A program made the position numbers and the translations under genes. DNA of 64,000 nucleotides from Mycobacterium sp. 1164966.3. Lineage in GTDB: Bacteria; Actinomycetota; Actinomycetes; Mycobacteriales; Mycobacteriaceae. Where the stretch lies: positions 1-64,000 of the forward strand of contig NZ_LZSG01000007.1 in NCBI RefSeq assembly GCF_001665395.1. The letters run 5' to 3'. Below the pieces are notes generated by a model. It was not told the origin of the DNA, did not search any database, and saw only the letters and a list, made by a program, of their open reading frames with translations. Below, one piece after another: positions 27,074 to 35,297 of the stretch (position 1 is the stretch's first letter; every line of letters begins with the position of its first letter).

Positions 27074-27838
27074 CTACAGCTGGTTTTCCGGACCGATGAT
27101 CGCCCACACCGTCTTGCCCGACGCGCCGGGAGTGCTGCCCCAATCCCGCGACAAAGCGTCGACGATGGCCAGGCCGGACACGTCGATGCCTTTGGTGGGT
27201 GATGGCAGGCGCGCCGCGGGCGTGGAACTGGTGTCGGACACCGCGATCGTCGCGGTCCGGCCGTCGCACTCGATCATCATCAGCGGCTGGCTACCGGTGT
27301 GTTCCAGCACGTTCTCGATGAACACGTTCACCACCACCAGGGCAACCGGGATCAGCCCGGGCTCCGACCAGGCGGTGAACCACTCGCGCACCAGTTGACG
27401 CGACTCCCGGAGGCTGGACAAATGGGCGGGCAACTCCGCTTTGGCCCGCCGGACCTTCTTGCGCGAGAGCCGGGCGACGGCTTTCATCGCCGTCTTGTCG
27501 GTCGCATATACCGGCAGCAGGCGGGCCACCCCGCTGCGTTCGATCGCCTCGCGGCTGCTGCGATTCCCGCAGACCAGCAGCAGTGGAACCTCGGGGCGGC
27601 CGTCGTGTTGCCAGCGCGCGCCCAAGAACGTCGACCACGCCGATTCGTCCGGCACCCGAAGCGCGGTGACGTCGACGATGACCGCGGGCGGCCGCTTGCG
27701 GCTCGCTTTGGCGATGCTGTCCAGCAACGCCGCCGAATTGGCAGCGTCCAACACACCGTCGACGGTAAGCACGACCGCCGACTCCTCCGTCCGTGATGCG
27801 ATGGCCAACGAGCTGGCCGAATCGGCGATCGCGCTCAC
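27074..27838 (-). CDS. STAS / HATPase_c fusion regulator (Rv0941c-like)
   Basis: The protein of about 254 residues has an N-terminal STAS-like (anti-anti-sigma) domain: VVLTVDGVLDAANSAALLDSI then VIVDVTALRVPDESAWSTFL. A C-terminal GHKL ATPase-like domain follows, with the N-box VVVNVFIENVLEHTG, VSDTSSTPA and GLAIVDALSRDWG, as in RsbW-type anti-sigma kinases. In most systems the two domains are separate partners. GTG 27838 overlaps the stop of a 36-codon upstream frame as GTGA; GTG 27847 is an alternative. The target sigma factor is unknown. Confidence 0.78.
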   Translation of the reverse strand: MSAIADSASSLAIASRTEESAVVLTVDGVLDAANSAALLDSIAKASRKRPPAVIVDVTALRVPDESAWSTFLGARWQHDGRPEVPLLLVCGNRSSREAIERSGVARLLPVYATDKTAMKAVARLSRKKVRRAKAELPAHLSSLRESRQLVREWFTAWSEPGLIPVALVVVNVFIENVLEHTGSQPLMMIECDGRTATIAVSDTSSTPAARLPSPTKGIDVSGLAIVDALSRDWGSTPGASGKTVWAIIGPENQL

Positions 27839-27945
27839 CGCACCCACCCGTCCCGTTCCATCTGGGTCTCCTCGAGTTCCTGCCTGGTCAAATTGCGACG
27901 ATGCCGCCTCTCGGCGGCATAACGCTTCGGGTTTCCGTCAGCCAT
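27835..27945 (-). CDS. Possible 36-residue basic peptide coupled to the STAS/HATPase gene
   Basis: A short frame from ATG 27945 encodes a very charged peptide (MADGNPKRYAAERRHRR..., ending ERDGWVR). Its TGA overlaps GTG 27838 of the regulator gene. It contains an 8-base stem with a 4-base loop (27901-27920, ATGCCGCC/GGCGGCAT). No family is recognised and the ribosome site is weak, so it could be a leader peptide, a real small protein or chance. Confidence 0.35.
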   Translation of the reverse strand: MADGNPKRYAAERRHRRNLTRQELEETQMERDGWVR

Positions 27946-28213
27946 CCCCGACGTGGGAGTTGGTTGACCGTACTGCGCTGGGCGAACGCTGCGCTGGGCG
28001 GAGACGAGTCGAGAAGCAACCTCGACGTTGCCAGCCGCGAGCACCGCCCCCTGCTAACGCCGAACCTGTCGATTTGGTCGTGTCTGGGCCCTCCGCTGTG
28101 CGCAACACTAACGTCGATTACCCACTTGGGCTGCGTGGACAACCTTGCGTGTGGTGAGGGTCAGCCTAACCGCATTCTTCGCATGTCAACAGCTAAGGAT
28201 TTTGCGCCGTATC
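27946..28213. other. Intergenic stretch with no recognised gene
   Basis: Together with the possible 36-codon frame this makes a gap of about 370 bases between the flavoprotein stop and the STAS/HATPase gene. Open frames here have no family features. Promoter activity for the minus-strand regulator is expected but no clear -10/-35 pair was found. Confidence 0.4.
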
Positions 28214-29461
28214 TCAAGCTCGGGTCAGCGCATAGGGAGGGGCGCCTACGCCGGCGATCGAATGCGTGCCCCACGGCGTCTGCTCGACGATGCGCGCGGG
28301 AACACTGCGGTCGCCGACCGTCAGCGTTGCCCCCCGCGCCTGTTTGAGCGTGCCCTCTGGTATCGAGCTGAAAACCGTGCCCTGCCAGTGGTAACGGCCG
28401 TCGATCGGATCGAGGTGGCCCCGAAGGCGAACGCGCACCGGGTGCACCGCGTCGGCGATGGTCAGCGTCGCGTCGCCGTCGTAGGTCTGCTCGTCGTCGG
28501 CCGCCCCGGTCGTGAGGTCGAACGCCGTGGCCGCCCGATGAGGCCGGGCGGGCTCAAGGTGGGCGCGCTCGTTGAAAACCTGCTGACTGCTGCGGAGCAC
28601 CTCGACGCGGGTGCGGCCGCTGTCGCCCAGGAGTTTCACGCAACGGGCGACGTAGCGGCTCTGCCTGCCGATATCGGGGCCCGTGAGGAAGAAGTAGTTG
28701 GGAAATCCGTGGAGGGCAACCCCCTGGTAGGGCTCCATGCCGTCGTACCAGGCCTCCCGGATGGTTAGACCACCGGTGCCCACCAGTGCCTCGTCGGGCA
28801 GCGAGTCGGGAATCCGGAAGCCGGTGCCGTAGACGATGGCATCGAAGCGGTGCTCGACGCCATCGCGGGTGCGTATCGCGGCAGGGGTCAGCGTGTCGAT
28901 CGGTGAATCCACCACCGACGGTCCGCGCCCGGCCCCGGTGCGGGCGCGCAGCCAGCGCAGGGCCGGAACGGTGCGCAGCGGCACCCACGGCGACATGTGC
29001 GTGACGACCCAGCGCGGTGCGTGCGCGAAGACGGTCACCGCCGAGCCCTTCAGCCGGCCGATGTGGTAGCCCGCGCAGGAATCCGTACCCACCATCGCGA
29101 TGCGTTTGCCCGCCGGATTGAAATCGGGATCCCAGGCCGACGCGTGAAACGACATTCCCCGAAAGTCGTTGCGTCCGTTGAGTTCCGGTATCCACGGTAC
29201 GAATGGCGGTGGGTGAGCCGCGATTACGACGCGACCCCGGACCTTCTCACCCGAGCGGGTCTGCAAGGTCCACGTGTCCGTGTCGTCGTCGAACACCGAG
29301 CAGACGACCTCGCAGCCGGACCTCAGCCGGCCGGCCAGCGCCGCCGGCCAGTGCGCTTCTTCGAGAGGGGCCTTGTCCAGGATCACGAGGTCGGTGAGGC
29401 CGGCCTTGAGCAATTCGGTCGCGGCGTCCCGACCCGCGGCGCCGACGACGACGACCGTCAC
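28214..29461 (-). CDS. Flavin-monooxygenase-like protein with C-terminal DUF4873 (Rv0943c-like)
   Basis: The protein has about 415 residues. The first 300 resemble Baeyer-Villiger-type flavoproteins: RVVIAAHPPPFVPWIPELNGRNDFRGMSFHASAWD, then a second dinucleotide site RIAMVGTDSCAGYHIGRL and DAIVYGTGFRIPD. However, the FAD motif is altered (VVVVGAAGRDAA instead of GxGxxG) and the stretch that normally holds GGTW and the YPG-CDVP block is missing. Residues about 310-415 match DUF4873. GTG 29461 forms GTGA with the upstream oxygenase stop and is preferred to ATG 29482. It may be non-catalytic or use the cofactor differently. Confidence 0.75.
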   Translation of the reverse strand: MTVVVVGAAGRDAATELLKAGLTDLVILDKAPLEEAHWPAALAGRLRSGCEVVCSVFDDDTDTWTLQTRSGEKVRGRVVIAAHPPPFVPWIPELNGRNDFRGMSFHASAWDPDFNPAGKRIAMVGTDSCAGYHIGRLKGSAVTVFAHAPRWVVTHMSPWVPLRTVPALRWLRARTGAGRGPSVVDSPIDTLTPAAIRTRDGVEHRFDAIVYGTGFRIPDSLPDEALVGTGGLTIREAWYDGMEPYQGVALHGFPNYFFLTGPDIGRQSRYVARCVKLLGDSGRTRVEVLRSSQQVFNERAHLEPARPHRAATAFDLTTGAADDEQTYDGDATLTIADAVHPVRVRLRGHLDPIDGRYHWQGTVFSSIPEGTLKQARGATLTVGDRSVPARIVEQTPWGTHSIAGVGAPPYALTRA

Positions 29462-30363
29462 AGAAACTTGGTTCGCTTCCATCCGAAGCGCGCGACCGGC
29501 CCCAGCAATCCCACCTCGGTCAAGAACGCCGCCAGGGGGGCGAACCCGGCCTTGTGCACCTCATGTCGGTGCGGACTGCTGCGCGCCAGCTTGCGTGCCC
29601 GCGCTGCATCCAGGCCCACTCGCGCGTAGGGGACCGGGTTGTTGAACAGGTAGCGGAAGAAATACCCGCCAAGGCCGTTGAAGTTGGACATCCACAATTT
29701 GTTGAGCCGGGGCATGCTCTGGACCCGCTTGCGCGCGCCGTCGCGGGCGAACTGGATGTGGCGGGCTTCCTCGGTGACGTGGATGCGCATCAGGCGCTGG
29801 ATCATCGGCTGCAGCTCCGGGTCGTCCATCATCTGGCGCTGCAGCGAGTCGAAGATCTCCTCACCGATCAGGGCGGCCACCCACAGCATCGAGCCGCGCT
29901 GGAACACCAGCGGTAAGAGGTTGATGATCATCCGGTGCAGCCGCCGCGGCTGCACCGGCTTGGCGCCCATCCGCTCGATGGCCTTGCCGAACATCACCAT
30001 GTGGCGGGTCTCGTCGCCAAGCTCGGTCAGTTTGTAATGGACCGTCTTGGAGGTGGGGTCCTCGTGCAGGATGGTGCGCAAGAGCGACTGGTTGAGCATG
30101 TTCTCGAACCAGATGCCCGCCGAGAGGGTGTTCACCATTTCCTGGCGGGACAGCTCGATCTGCTGCTCGCGGGTCATCTCGTCCCACATCGGCGTGCCGT
30201 ACAGAGACACCAGCCGCGGCGGCAGAAAGAATTTGTCCGGGTCCAGCGGCGCATCCCAGTCGATATCGACGATCGGCTCATATGACTTCTTGACCGAACC
30301 CTTGAGCAGACGCTCGGAGAACTCTTCGCGACTCGGCCCATCCGATTTGACCGCAGTGGTCAT
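29458..30363 (-). CDS. AurF-like non-haem diiron oxygenase
   Basis: This 301-residue all-helical protein resembles p-aminobenzoate N-oxygenase AurF. Candidate diiron ligands are the Glu residues in QEMVNTLSAGIWFENML, the ELGDETRHMVMFGKA helix (ExxxxH type), EEIFDSLQ and VTEEARHIQFARD (EExxH). It is coupled to the flavoprotein gene by GTGA, so the two may work together or form an oxygenase-reductase pair. ATG 30363 follows GAAGGGAAGC. The gene sits in the region lost from M. tuberculosis between Rv0943c and Rv0944, as I recall. Confidence 0.8.
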   Translation of the reverse strand: MTTAVKSDGPSREEFSERLLKGSVKKSYEPIVDIDWDAPLDPDKFFLPPRLVSLYGTPMWDEMTREQQIELSRQEMVNTLSAGIWFENMLNQSLLRTILHEDPTSKTVHYKLTELGDETRHMVMFGKAIERMGAKPVQPRRLHRMIINLLPLVFQRGSMLWVAALIGEEIFDSLQRQMMDDPELQPMIQRLMRIHVTEEARHIQFARDGARKRVQSMPRLNKLWMSNFNGLGGYFFRYLFNNPVPYARVGLDAARARKLARSSPHRHEVHKAGFAPLAAFLTEVGLLGPVARFGWKRTKFL

Positions 30364-30499
30364 TTTTGCTTCCCTTCGGCGCTTCAGACGTGCGGGAGAT
30401 CACAAAATCGCCAGTCAATACGCATGGTATCCGGTACCGGGGGTATCGGCTAGAGGTTTTGTGGCATCGATTCGACGTCGATCCGCCTAGGCTGGCCGG

Positions 30500-31249
30500 G
30501 TGAGCCGGCGCATCCACGTCATCGGCATCGGCGCGGGGGACCCCGGCTACCTGACCGTCCAGGCCATCCAGGCGCTCAACGACACCCAGGTCTTCTTTGC
30601 GATGGACAAGGGTGAGACCAAAAGCGACCTGCTGGCGATGCGCCGGGAAATCTGCGCGCGGTTCATCCGCGAGCCTGGCTATCGGTTCGTGGAGCTGTCC
30701 GACCCGCCCCGCGCCCTCGATGCCGATTACCGCCATGCGGTGTCCGACTGGCACACCGCACGCGCCCGGATGTGGGCGTCGGCCATCGCCGACGAACTGG
30801 GCCCCAACGATGCCGGGGCCTTCCTGGCCTGGGGTGACCCGTCGCTGTACGACAGCACGCTGCGCATCCTCGACGCCGTCGCGGCCGAGGTCGACATCGA
30901 CTATGACGTCGTTCCCGGCATCACGGCGGTCCAGGCGCTGACGGCCCGGCACCGCATCCCGCTCAACGAGGTTGGCGAGCCCGTGCTGATCACCACCGGC
31001 AGGCAGCTGCGGGCGCACGGGCTGTCCGGCTCGGCCGTGGTGATGCTCGACGCCGAGTGTTCTTTTCAGGTCTGCCCTGTCGACACGGCGATCTGGTGGG
31101 GCGCCTATCTGGGCACCGCCGACGAGTTACTGGTCGCCGGCACCGTCGGCGAAGTCGGGACCCGTATTCAGGCGCTACGCGCCGACGCCCGCGCGCGGCA
31201 CGGCTGGATCATGGACACCTATCTGCTCAGGGCCGCGCGAGCCAGGTAA
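30500..31249 (+). CDS. cobF: Precorrin-6A synthase (deacetylating) CobF
   Basis: This 249-residue SAM-dependent tetrapyrrole methylase acts in aerobic cobalamin synthesis, converting precorrin-5 to precorrin-6A with loss of acetate. HVIGIGAGDPGYLT is the N-terminal methylase signature, LAWGDPSLYDSTLRIL the GDP loop and VPGITAVQALTARHRIPLNEVGEPVLITTGR the conserved block; length fits CobF rather than CbiH/CobJ. It starts at GTG 30500 and is divergent from the diiron oxygenase across 136 bases. cobF is reported absent from the M. tuberculosis complex but present in M. canettii and other mycobacteria. Confidence 0.92.
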   Translation: MSRRIHVIGIGAGDPGYLTVQAIQALNDTQVFFAMDKGETKSDLLAMRREICARFIREPGYRFVELSDPPRALDADYRHAVSDWHTARARMWASAIADELGPNDAGAFLAWGDPSLYDSTLRILDAVAAEVDIDYDVVPGITAVQALTARHRIPLNEVGEPVLITTGRQLRAHGLSGSAVVMLDAECSFQVCPVDTAIWWGAYLGTADELLVAGTVGEVGTRIQALRADARARHGWIMDTYLLRAARAR

Positions 31250-31405
31250 CGCGCCGGCGGACCGTGCCGAAGGTAGAGGTGTCAGGTGGGCACTGGCGCG
31301 GGTTGACAGATTTCCCCGAACTCGTGATCTTGATCGCGCTACGATCGCGTCTTGCCCGCCGATCCAAAAGGTGGCCGTGATCGCTGGGCTCGCGAGGGGT
31401 ACGGA

Positions 31406-32233
31406 ATGTCGTTTGTCGTAGCGGCGCCCGCCTATGTCCAGGCGGCCGCGGCGGATTTGGCGAATATCGGCTCGACGATCAGCGCTGCGAATGCGGCGGC
31501 TGCGACGCCAACGACGGCGATCATGGCGGCCGGCGCCGATTCAGTGTCGGCCGAGCTCGCGGCGCTGTTCGGCGCACACGGGCAGATGTATCAGGCGCTG
31601 AGCAATCAGGCGGCGCTGTTCCACAGCCAGTTCGTGCAGCTCATGAATGCCGGTGGGGCGCAATACGCGCTCAGCGAGGCTGCCAACGCCTCGCCGCTGG
31701 CCAGCGCGGCCGGGGAGGCGGGCAACAACACGGCCACTCCTGGACGGCCGATCTCGGGCGATGTCCCGCACGCGGCTGCTGGCGGGCCCCTGTTCGCCAA
31801 TGCCGGCAGTGCCGGTAGCGGCGGTGCAGGCGGCCGGGGCGGGCTGCTCACGAGCGCTGGGCCGGTCAGCAGCCTGGGCTCGAACAGCGGCGTTTCGCAT
31901 GCCGACCACGCGGACGTGGATGGCCCGGGTGGTCCGGGTGGGCTGCTCTCGGGCGATACCGGGTATGGCGCGCTCGGCGGGGCCGGCGCCGTGGCCGCCG
32001 CCGGTGTACCCCTCGGTATCAGCAGTGGCCAGAGCGGTCATCGCGGCGGCTCAGCGCCCTCCACCAGCGCACCGAGCGCCTGCGCCTCCGGGATGCAGAC
32101 GGGCGCGGGTGGCAAGCCGGTCTCCGGCGCCGCCGTGACACAAGCCGCCGCCGGCAGCGGCATGGACACCTCGCTGCGGCAGTCGGCAGACTGGTCGCGT
32201 GCCCGAACTTCCCGAGATCGAAGCGCTGGTTGA
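31406..32233 (+). CDS. PE-family protein with short Gly/Ala-rich tail
   Basis: The protein has about 275 residues. Residues 1-95 form a canonical PE domain (MSFVVAAPAYVQAAAADLANIGSTISAAN..., SVSAELAALFGAHGQMYQALSNQAALFHSQFVQLM). A Gly/Ala/Ser-rich tail of about 180 residues has only traces of GGAGG repeats. PE proteins are exported by ESX systems, usually with a PPE partner; none lies here. ATG 31406 with GAGGGG upstream is chosen over 31352. The final 35 bases overlap the Fpg-like gene, so the C-terminus may have been changed by frameshift or read-through. Confidence 0.88.
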   Translation: MSFVVAAPAYVQAAAADLANIGSTISAANAAAATPTTAIMAAGADSVSAELAALFGAHGQMYQALSNQAALFHSQFVQLMNAGGAQYALSEAANASPLASAAGEAGNNTATPGRPISGDVPHAAAGGPLFANAGSAGSGGAGGRGGLLTSAGPVSSLGSNSGVSHADHADVDGPGGPGGLLSGDTGYGALGGAGAVAAAGVPLGISSGQSGHRGGSAPSTSAPSACASGMQTGAGGKPVSGAAVTQAAAGSGMDTSLRQSADWSRARTSRDRSAG

Positions 32234-33062
32234 CCATCTGCGGCGCCACGCGGTCGGTTTGACCGTCGGCCGTGTCGATGTCGCCGCGCTGTCGGTGCTG
32301 AAGACCTTCGATCCCCCGATCAACACGCTGCACGGCCAGACAGTCGAGGGCGCCCAGCGGTGGGGCAAATACCTGGGCCTTCAGGCGGGCAAGCTGTTCT
32401 TGATCGCGCACCTGTCGCGGGCGGGCTGGCTGCGGTGGTCCGAGCAGCTGGCCGCCGCGCCGTTGCGGCCGGGCAAGGGGCCGATCGGGCTGCGCGTCCA
32501 CCTGGGCACGCCGGGAAGCGCGCCGGGCTTCGACCTCACCGAAGCCGGCACCCAGAAGCGGCTGGCGGTGTGGCTGGTCGACAATCCGAAGCAGGTGCCG
32601 GGCATCGCCGCTCTGGGCCCGGACGCTCTGGAGCTCAGCCCCGACGATCTTGCCGGCGTACTGGCGGGCAACACCGGTCGCATCAAAACCGTCATCACCG
32701 ATCAGAAGGTCATAGCGGGCATCGGCAACGCCTACAGCGACGAGATTCTGCACGTCGCCAAGATTTCGCCGTTCGCCACCGCAGCGAAGCTGACCGACGA
32801 ACAGCTCACCAACCTGCACGACGCCATGGTGTCGGTGCTGACCGACGCGGTGAGCCGCTCGGTCGGCCAGGGCGCCGCAACGCTGAAGGGCGAGAAACGC
32901 TCCGGGCTGCGAGTGCACGCCCGCACCGGGTTGCCCTGTCCGGTATGCGGAGACACCGTGCGGGAAGTATCGTTCGCGGACAAGTCTTTTCAGTACTGCC
33001 CGACCTGCCAGACCGGCGGGAAGGTGCTGGCCGACCGGCGCATGTCGCGGCTGCTGAAGTAG
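32199..33062 (+). CDS. Formamidopyrimidine-DNA glycosylase-like repair enzyme (Fpg/Nei family)
   Basis: This full-length DNA glycosylase has 287 residues. PELPEIEALVDHLRRH supplies the N-terminal Pro nucleophile and Glu residues after Met removal. The helix-two-turn-helix is in VIAGIGNAYSDEILHVAKISPF. A C-terminal zinc finger CPVCGDTVREVSFADKSFQYCPTCQ has four Cys. It removes oxidised bases such as 8-oxoguanine. It starts with GTG inside the end of the PE gene. M. tuberculosis Rv0944 is only about 158 residues as I recall, so this copy appears to be the intact ancestor. Confidence 0.92.
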   Translation: MPELPEIEALVDHLRRHAVGLTVGRVDVAALSVLKTFDPPINTLHGQTVEGAQRWGKYLGLQAGKLFLIAHLSRAGWLRWSEQLAAAPLRPGKGPIGLRVHLGTPGSAPGFDLTEAGTQKRLAVWLVDNPKQVPGIAALGPDALELSPDDLAGVLAGNTGRIKTVITDQKVIAGIGNAYSDEILHVAKISPFATAAKLTDEQLTNLHDAMVSVLTDAVSRSVGQGAATLKGEKRSGLRVHARTGLPCPVCGDTVREVSFADKSFQYCPTCQTGGKVLADRRMSRLLK

Positions 33063-33078
33063 CCGATATGCTGCCCGG

Positions 33079-33828
33079 GTGACTCGCCAGAAGATTCTCA
33101 TCACAGGGGCCAGCTCCGGGCTGGGCGCCGGAATGGCGCGCGCGTTCGCCGCCCAGGGCCGCGACCTGGCGTTGTGCGCCCGTCGCACCGACCGGCTCGA
33201 CGAGCTGAAAGCCGAACTCTCGCAGCGGTATCCGGACATCAAGATCGCGGTCGCCGCGCTGGACGTCAACGACCACGAGCAGGTGCCCAAGGTGTTCGCC
33301 GAGCTGGCCGACGAGCTGGGCGGCATCGACCGCGTCATCGTCAACGCCGGCATCGGCAAGGGCGCCAAGCTGGGCTCCGGCAAGCTGTGGGCGAACAAAG
33401 CGACCATCGAGACCAACCTAGTTGCCGCCCTGGTGCAGATCGAGACCGCGCTGGAGATGTTCCAAAAAAGCGGGTCGGGTCATCTGGTGCTGATCTCGTC
33501 GGTGCTCGGCAACAAGGGGGTGCCGGGCGTCAAGGCCGCCTACGCTGCGAGCAAGGCCGGCGTGAGCTCGCTGGGCGAATCGCTGCGCGCCGAATACGCC
33601 AAGGGTCCCATCAAGGTCTCGGTGATGGAGCCCGGCTACATCGAGTCAGAGATGACGGCCAAGTCGGAGAGCACAATGCTGTTGGTGGACAACGAAACTG
33701 GTGTGAGGGCTCTGGTCGCCGCGATCGAGCGCGAACCCGGCCGGGCCGCCGTGCCGTGGTGGCCGTGGGCGCCCCTGGTGCAGTTGATGCGAGTGCTGCC
33801 GCCGTCGTTGACCAAGCGCTTCGCTTGA
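33079..33828 (+). CDS. SDR-family oxidoreductase (Rv0945-like)
   Basis: This classical short-chain dehydrogenase has 249 residues. TGASSGLG binds NADP, NAGIGKG matches the NNAG motif, ISSVLGNKG holds the catalytic Ser, YAASK the Tyr-Lys pair, and EPGYIESEM follows. The C-terminal WWPWAPLVQLMRVLPPSLTKRFA resembles a membrane-associating segment seen in related mycobacterial SDRs. GTG 33079 lies 16 bases after the Fpg stop, so the two are co-transcribed. The substrate is unknown. Confidence 0.88.
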   Translation: MTRQKILITGASSGLGAGMARAFAAQGRDLALCARRTDRLDELKAELSQRYPDIKIAVAALDVNDHEQVPKVFAELADELGGIDRVIVNAGIGKGAKLGSGKLWANKATIETNLVAALVQIETALEMFQKSGSGHLVLISSVLGNKGVPGVKAAYAASKAGVSSLGESLRAEYAKGPIKVSVMEPGYIESEMTAKSESTMLLVDNETGVRALVAAIEREPGRAAVPWWPWAPLVQLMRVLPPSLTKRFA

Positions 33829-33840
33829 GTCTTTTCGGCC

Positions 33841-33899
33841 GCGAGCGCGCGCAAATGTACGTGATATGCCGCGAATCGCGTACATTTGCGGACTCTCGC
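33841..33899. repeat. Long hairpin, GCGAGCGCGCGCAAATGTACG type (copy 1)
   Basis: Arms 33841-33861 and 33879-33899 pair with a few mismatches around CGCAAATGTACG. It separates the convergent SDR and MpaB-like genes. Confidence 0.8.
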
Positions 33900-33911
33900 C
33901 GCAAGATCGGC

Positions 33912-35246
33912 TCAGTGCGCGACGGGCGTGTAATGCGATGCGTCGGTGGTGAATTCCGGTTTTCCGTAGGTTGCCAGCCGTAGCTTGAGCAGCCCGATGA
34001 CGTATGCGTCGGTGAAGTCCCGAACCACCGGGATGCGGCTGGCGTGCTGAACGGCGGTGAATCGTCCGATGATGAACGGTGCGGTCAGCGCAACGCGCAC
34101 CAGGTCCGTCGGCCCGAGCGAGACACCCATGGCCTCGGCCACGTCGCGGTCACCACCGCAGAATGTGCGGACGAAAGTGAGCTTGCTGAAACTCTTCTCG
34201 ACCGCCTCGGCGCAACGGTCGAACAGGGTGGTGCCGGGGCGCAGGTAGGCCGCCATCGTGCCGCTGACGAGTTCGCGGCAGATGTCGTCGAACCCGTCGC
34301 GGAGCAGTGCCGAGCGCGCGTGCATGACGTGCATGATGTCGGCCGGTTCGGCGGGCAGCAGTTCGGGCGGCAGGCCGAGCAAAAAGCAGCGGTACCTGGC
34401 GAATTCGACGACGGCGCGCTCTTCTTTGGTGAACTTCGTCCGGCCCTCCTGGCGCGCCTTGCGGGCCAACAGGTACTGCCCGATCATCCCTGCGGGCATC
34501 TGGTCGACCTGCGGCACCGGCATGCCGTAGACCGCTTTATCCCATTTGAGGCCCGACTTGCCCGGTTTCTTCAACGCGTTGAAGCGCACCATCGAGTGCA
34601 TCAACCGGACCATGGCAGCCGCTTCGAAGCCCGGGCCGTAACGGTCCAGCGCACCGGGCAGCGTGGTGACGGCGAAGAAACTGGCTGTCTCGTTGACTCG
34701 CCGAGCCGCCCGCTTCCCGGAGAGGGCGCCGGTCAACGCCATCGGCAGCGCGGCATAGGTATTAGTGAAGGTTGCGATGAAGGCTCCTCGCGTGATGAAC
34801 GGGGCCAGCAGCGCCGCGGGGATGCGCTCTTGCCGAGCACCTTCGCGCACCAGGTCGAAGTCGATCCACTCCGGGGTGGCCTCCATGGCGGCGATAAACG
34901 CCGCGAGCTCGGGGGGTGCCTCGGGTACGGCCTCGATTCCCTTGCGGCAGGCCCTCTTGAGCATGTCGATCAGCTGCGTGACGCTGTGCGTATTCATCAG
35001 TGCCGCATAGGGATCGGCGACGACGTCGCCGAGCAGGGTGGCGGTGCTGATCAACTCCATCACGCGGTCGTCCGCCAGGATCGGCTCGCGGTCGGCGACC
35101 CAGGCCGGCAGGGCGGAGTCGACGTCGGGCTCGGTGGCCAGGCGGTCCGGCTGCCGGTCGAAGTCGAAGTCTCCGTAGAGGTCGGGCTGCAAATCGCGCT
35201 GGCTTCGGACGCGCTGCGCGAGTTCGGGGTAATACGTGACCATCAC
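33912..35246 (-). CDS. MpaB/latex-clearing-like oxygenase (DUF2236)
   Basis: The 444-residue protein is predicted to be a b-type haem oxygenase of the DUF2236/MpaB family, which includes rubber oxygenase Lcp and fungal MpaB. The core contains RGAFIATFTNTYAALPMALTGALSGKRAARRVNETASFF, VRLMHSMVRFNAL (His/Arg of the haem pocket) and MIGQYLLARKA. The physiological substrate is unknown; an isoprenoid or unsaturated lipid is plausible. It is divergent from a TetR gene with a long palindrome between, so it is probably repressed by that protein. Confidence 0.8.
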   Translation of the reverse strand: MMVTYYPELAQRVRSQRDLQPDLYGDFDFDRQPDRLATEPDVDSALPAWVADREPILADDRVMELISTATLLGDVVADPYAALMNTHSVTQLIDMLKRACRKGIEAVPEAPPELAAFIAAMEATPEWIDFDLVREGARQERIPAALLAPFITRGAFIATFTNTYAALPMALTGALSGKRAARRVNETASFFAVTTLPGALDRYGPGFEAAAMVRLMHSMVRFNALKKPGKSGLKWDKAVYGMPVPQVDQMPAGMIGQYLLARKARQEGRTKFTKEERAVVEFARYRCFLLGLPPELLPAEPADIMHVMHARSALLRDGFDDICRELVSGTMAAYLRPGTTLFDRCAEAVEKSFSKLTFVRTFCGGDRDVAEAMGVSLGPTDLVRVALTAPFIIGRFTAVQHASRIPVVRDFTDAYVIGLLKLRLATYGKPEFTTDASHYTPVAH

Positions 35247-35254
35247 AACCTCCG

Positions 35255-35297
35255 CTAACTAACACTTAGTGAGTAATACTCACAAGGTGTTAGTTAT
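35255..35297. promoter_or_regulatory. Long palindromic TetR operator
   Basis: Two 20-base arms (35255-35274 and 35278-35297) match at 17 positions around an AAT centre. The inner part is GTGAGT-AAT-ACTCAC and the outer TAACTAACAC/GTGTTAGTTA. It lies in the short gap between the MpaB-like gene and the TetR gene and reaches the TetR start codon, so it is the likely auto-repression site. Confidence 0.8.

Noticed and set aside
30364..30499. Cobalamin riboswitch before cobF
   Set aside because: The gap is only 136 bases and I find no B12-box-like sequence.
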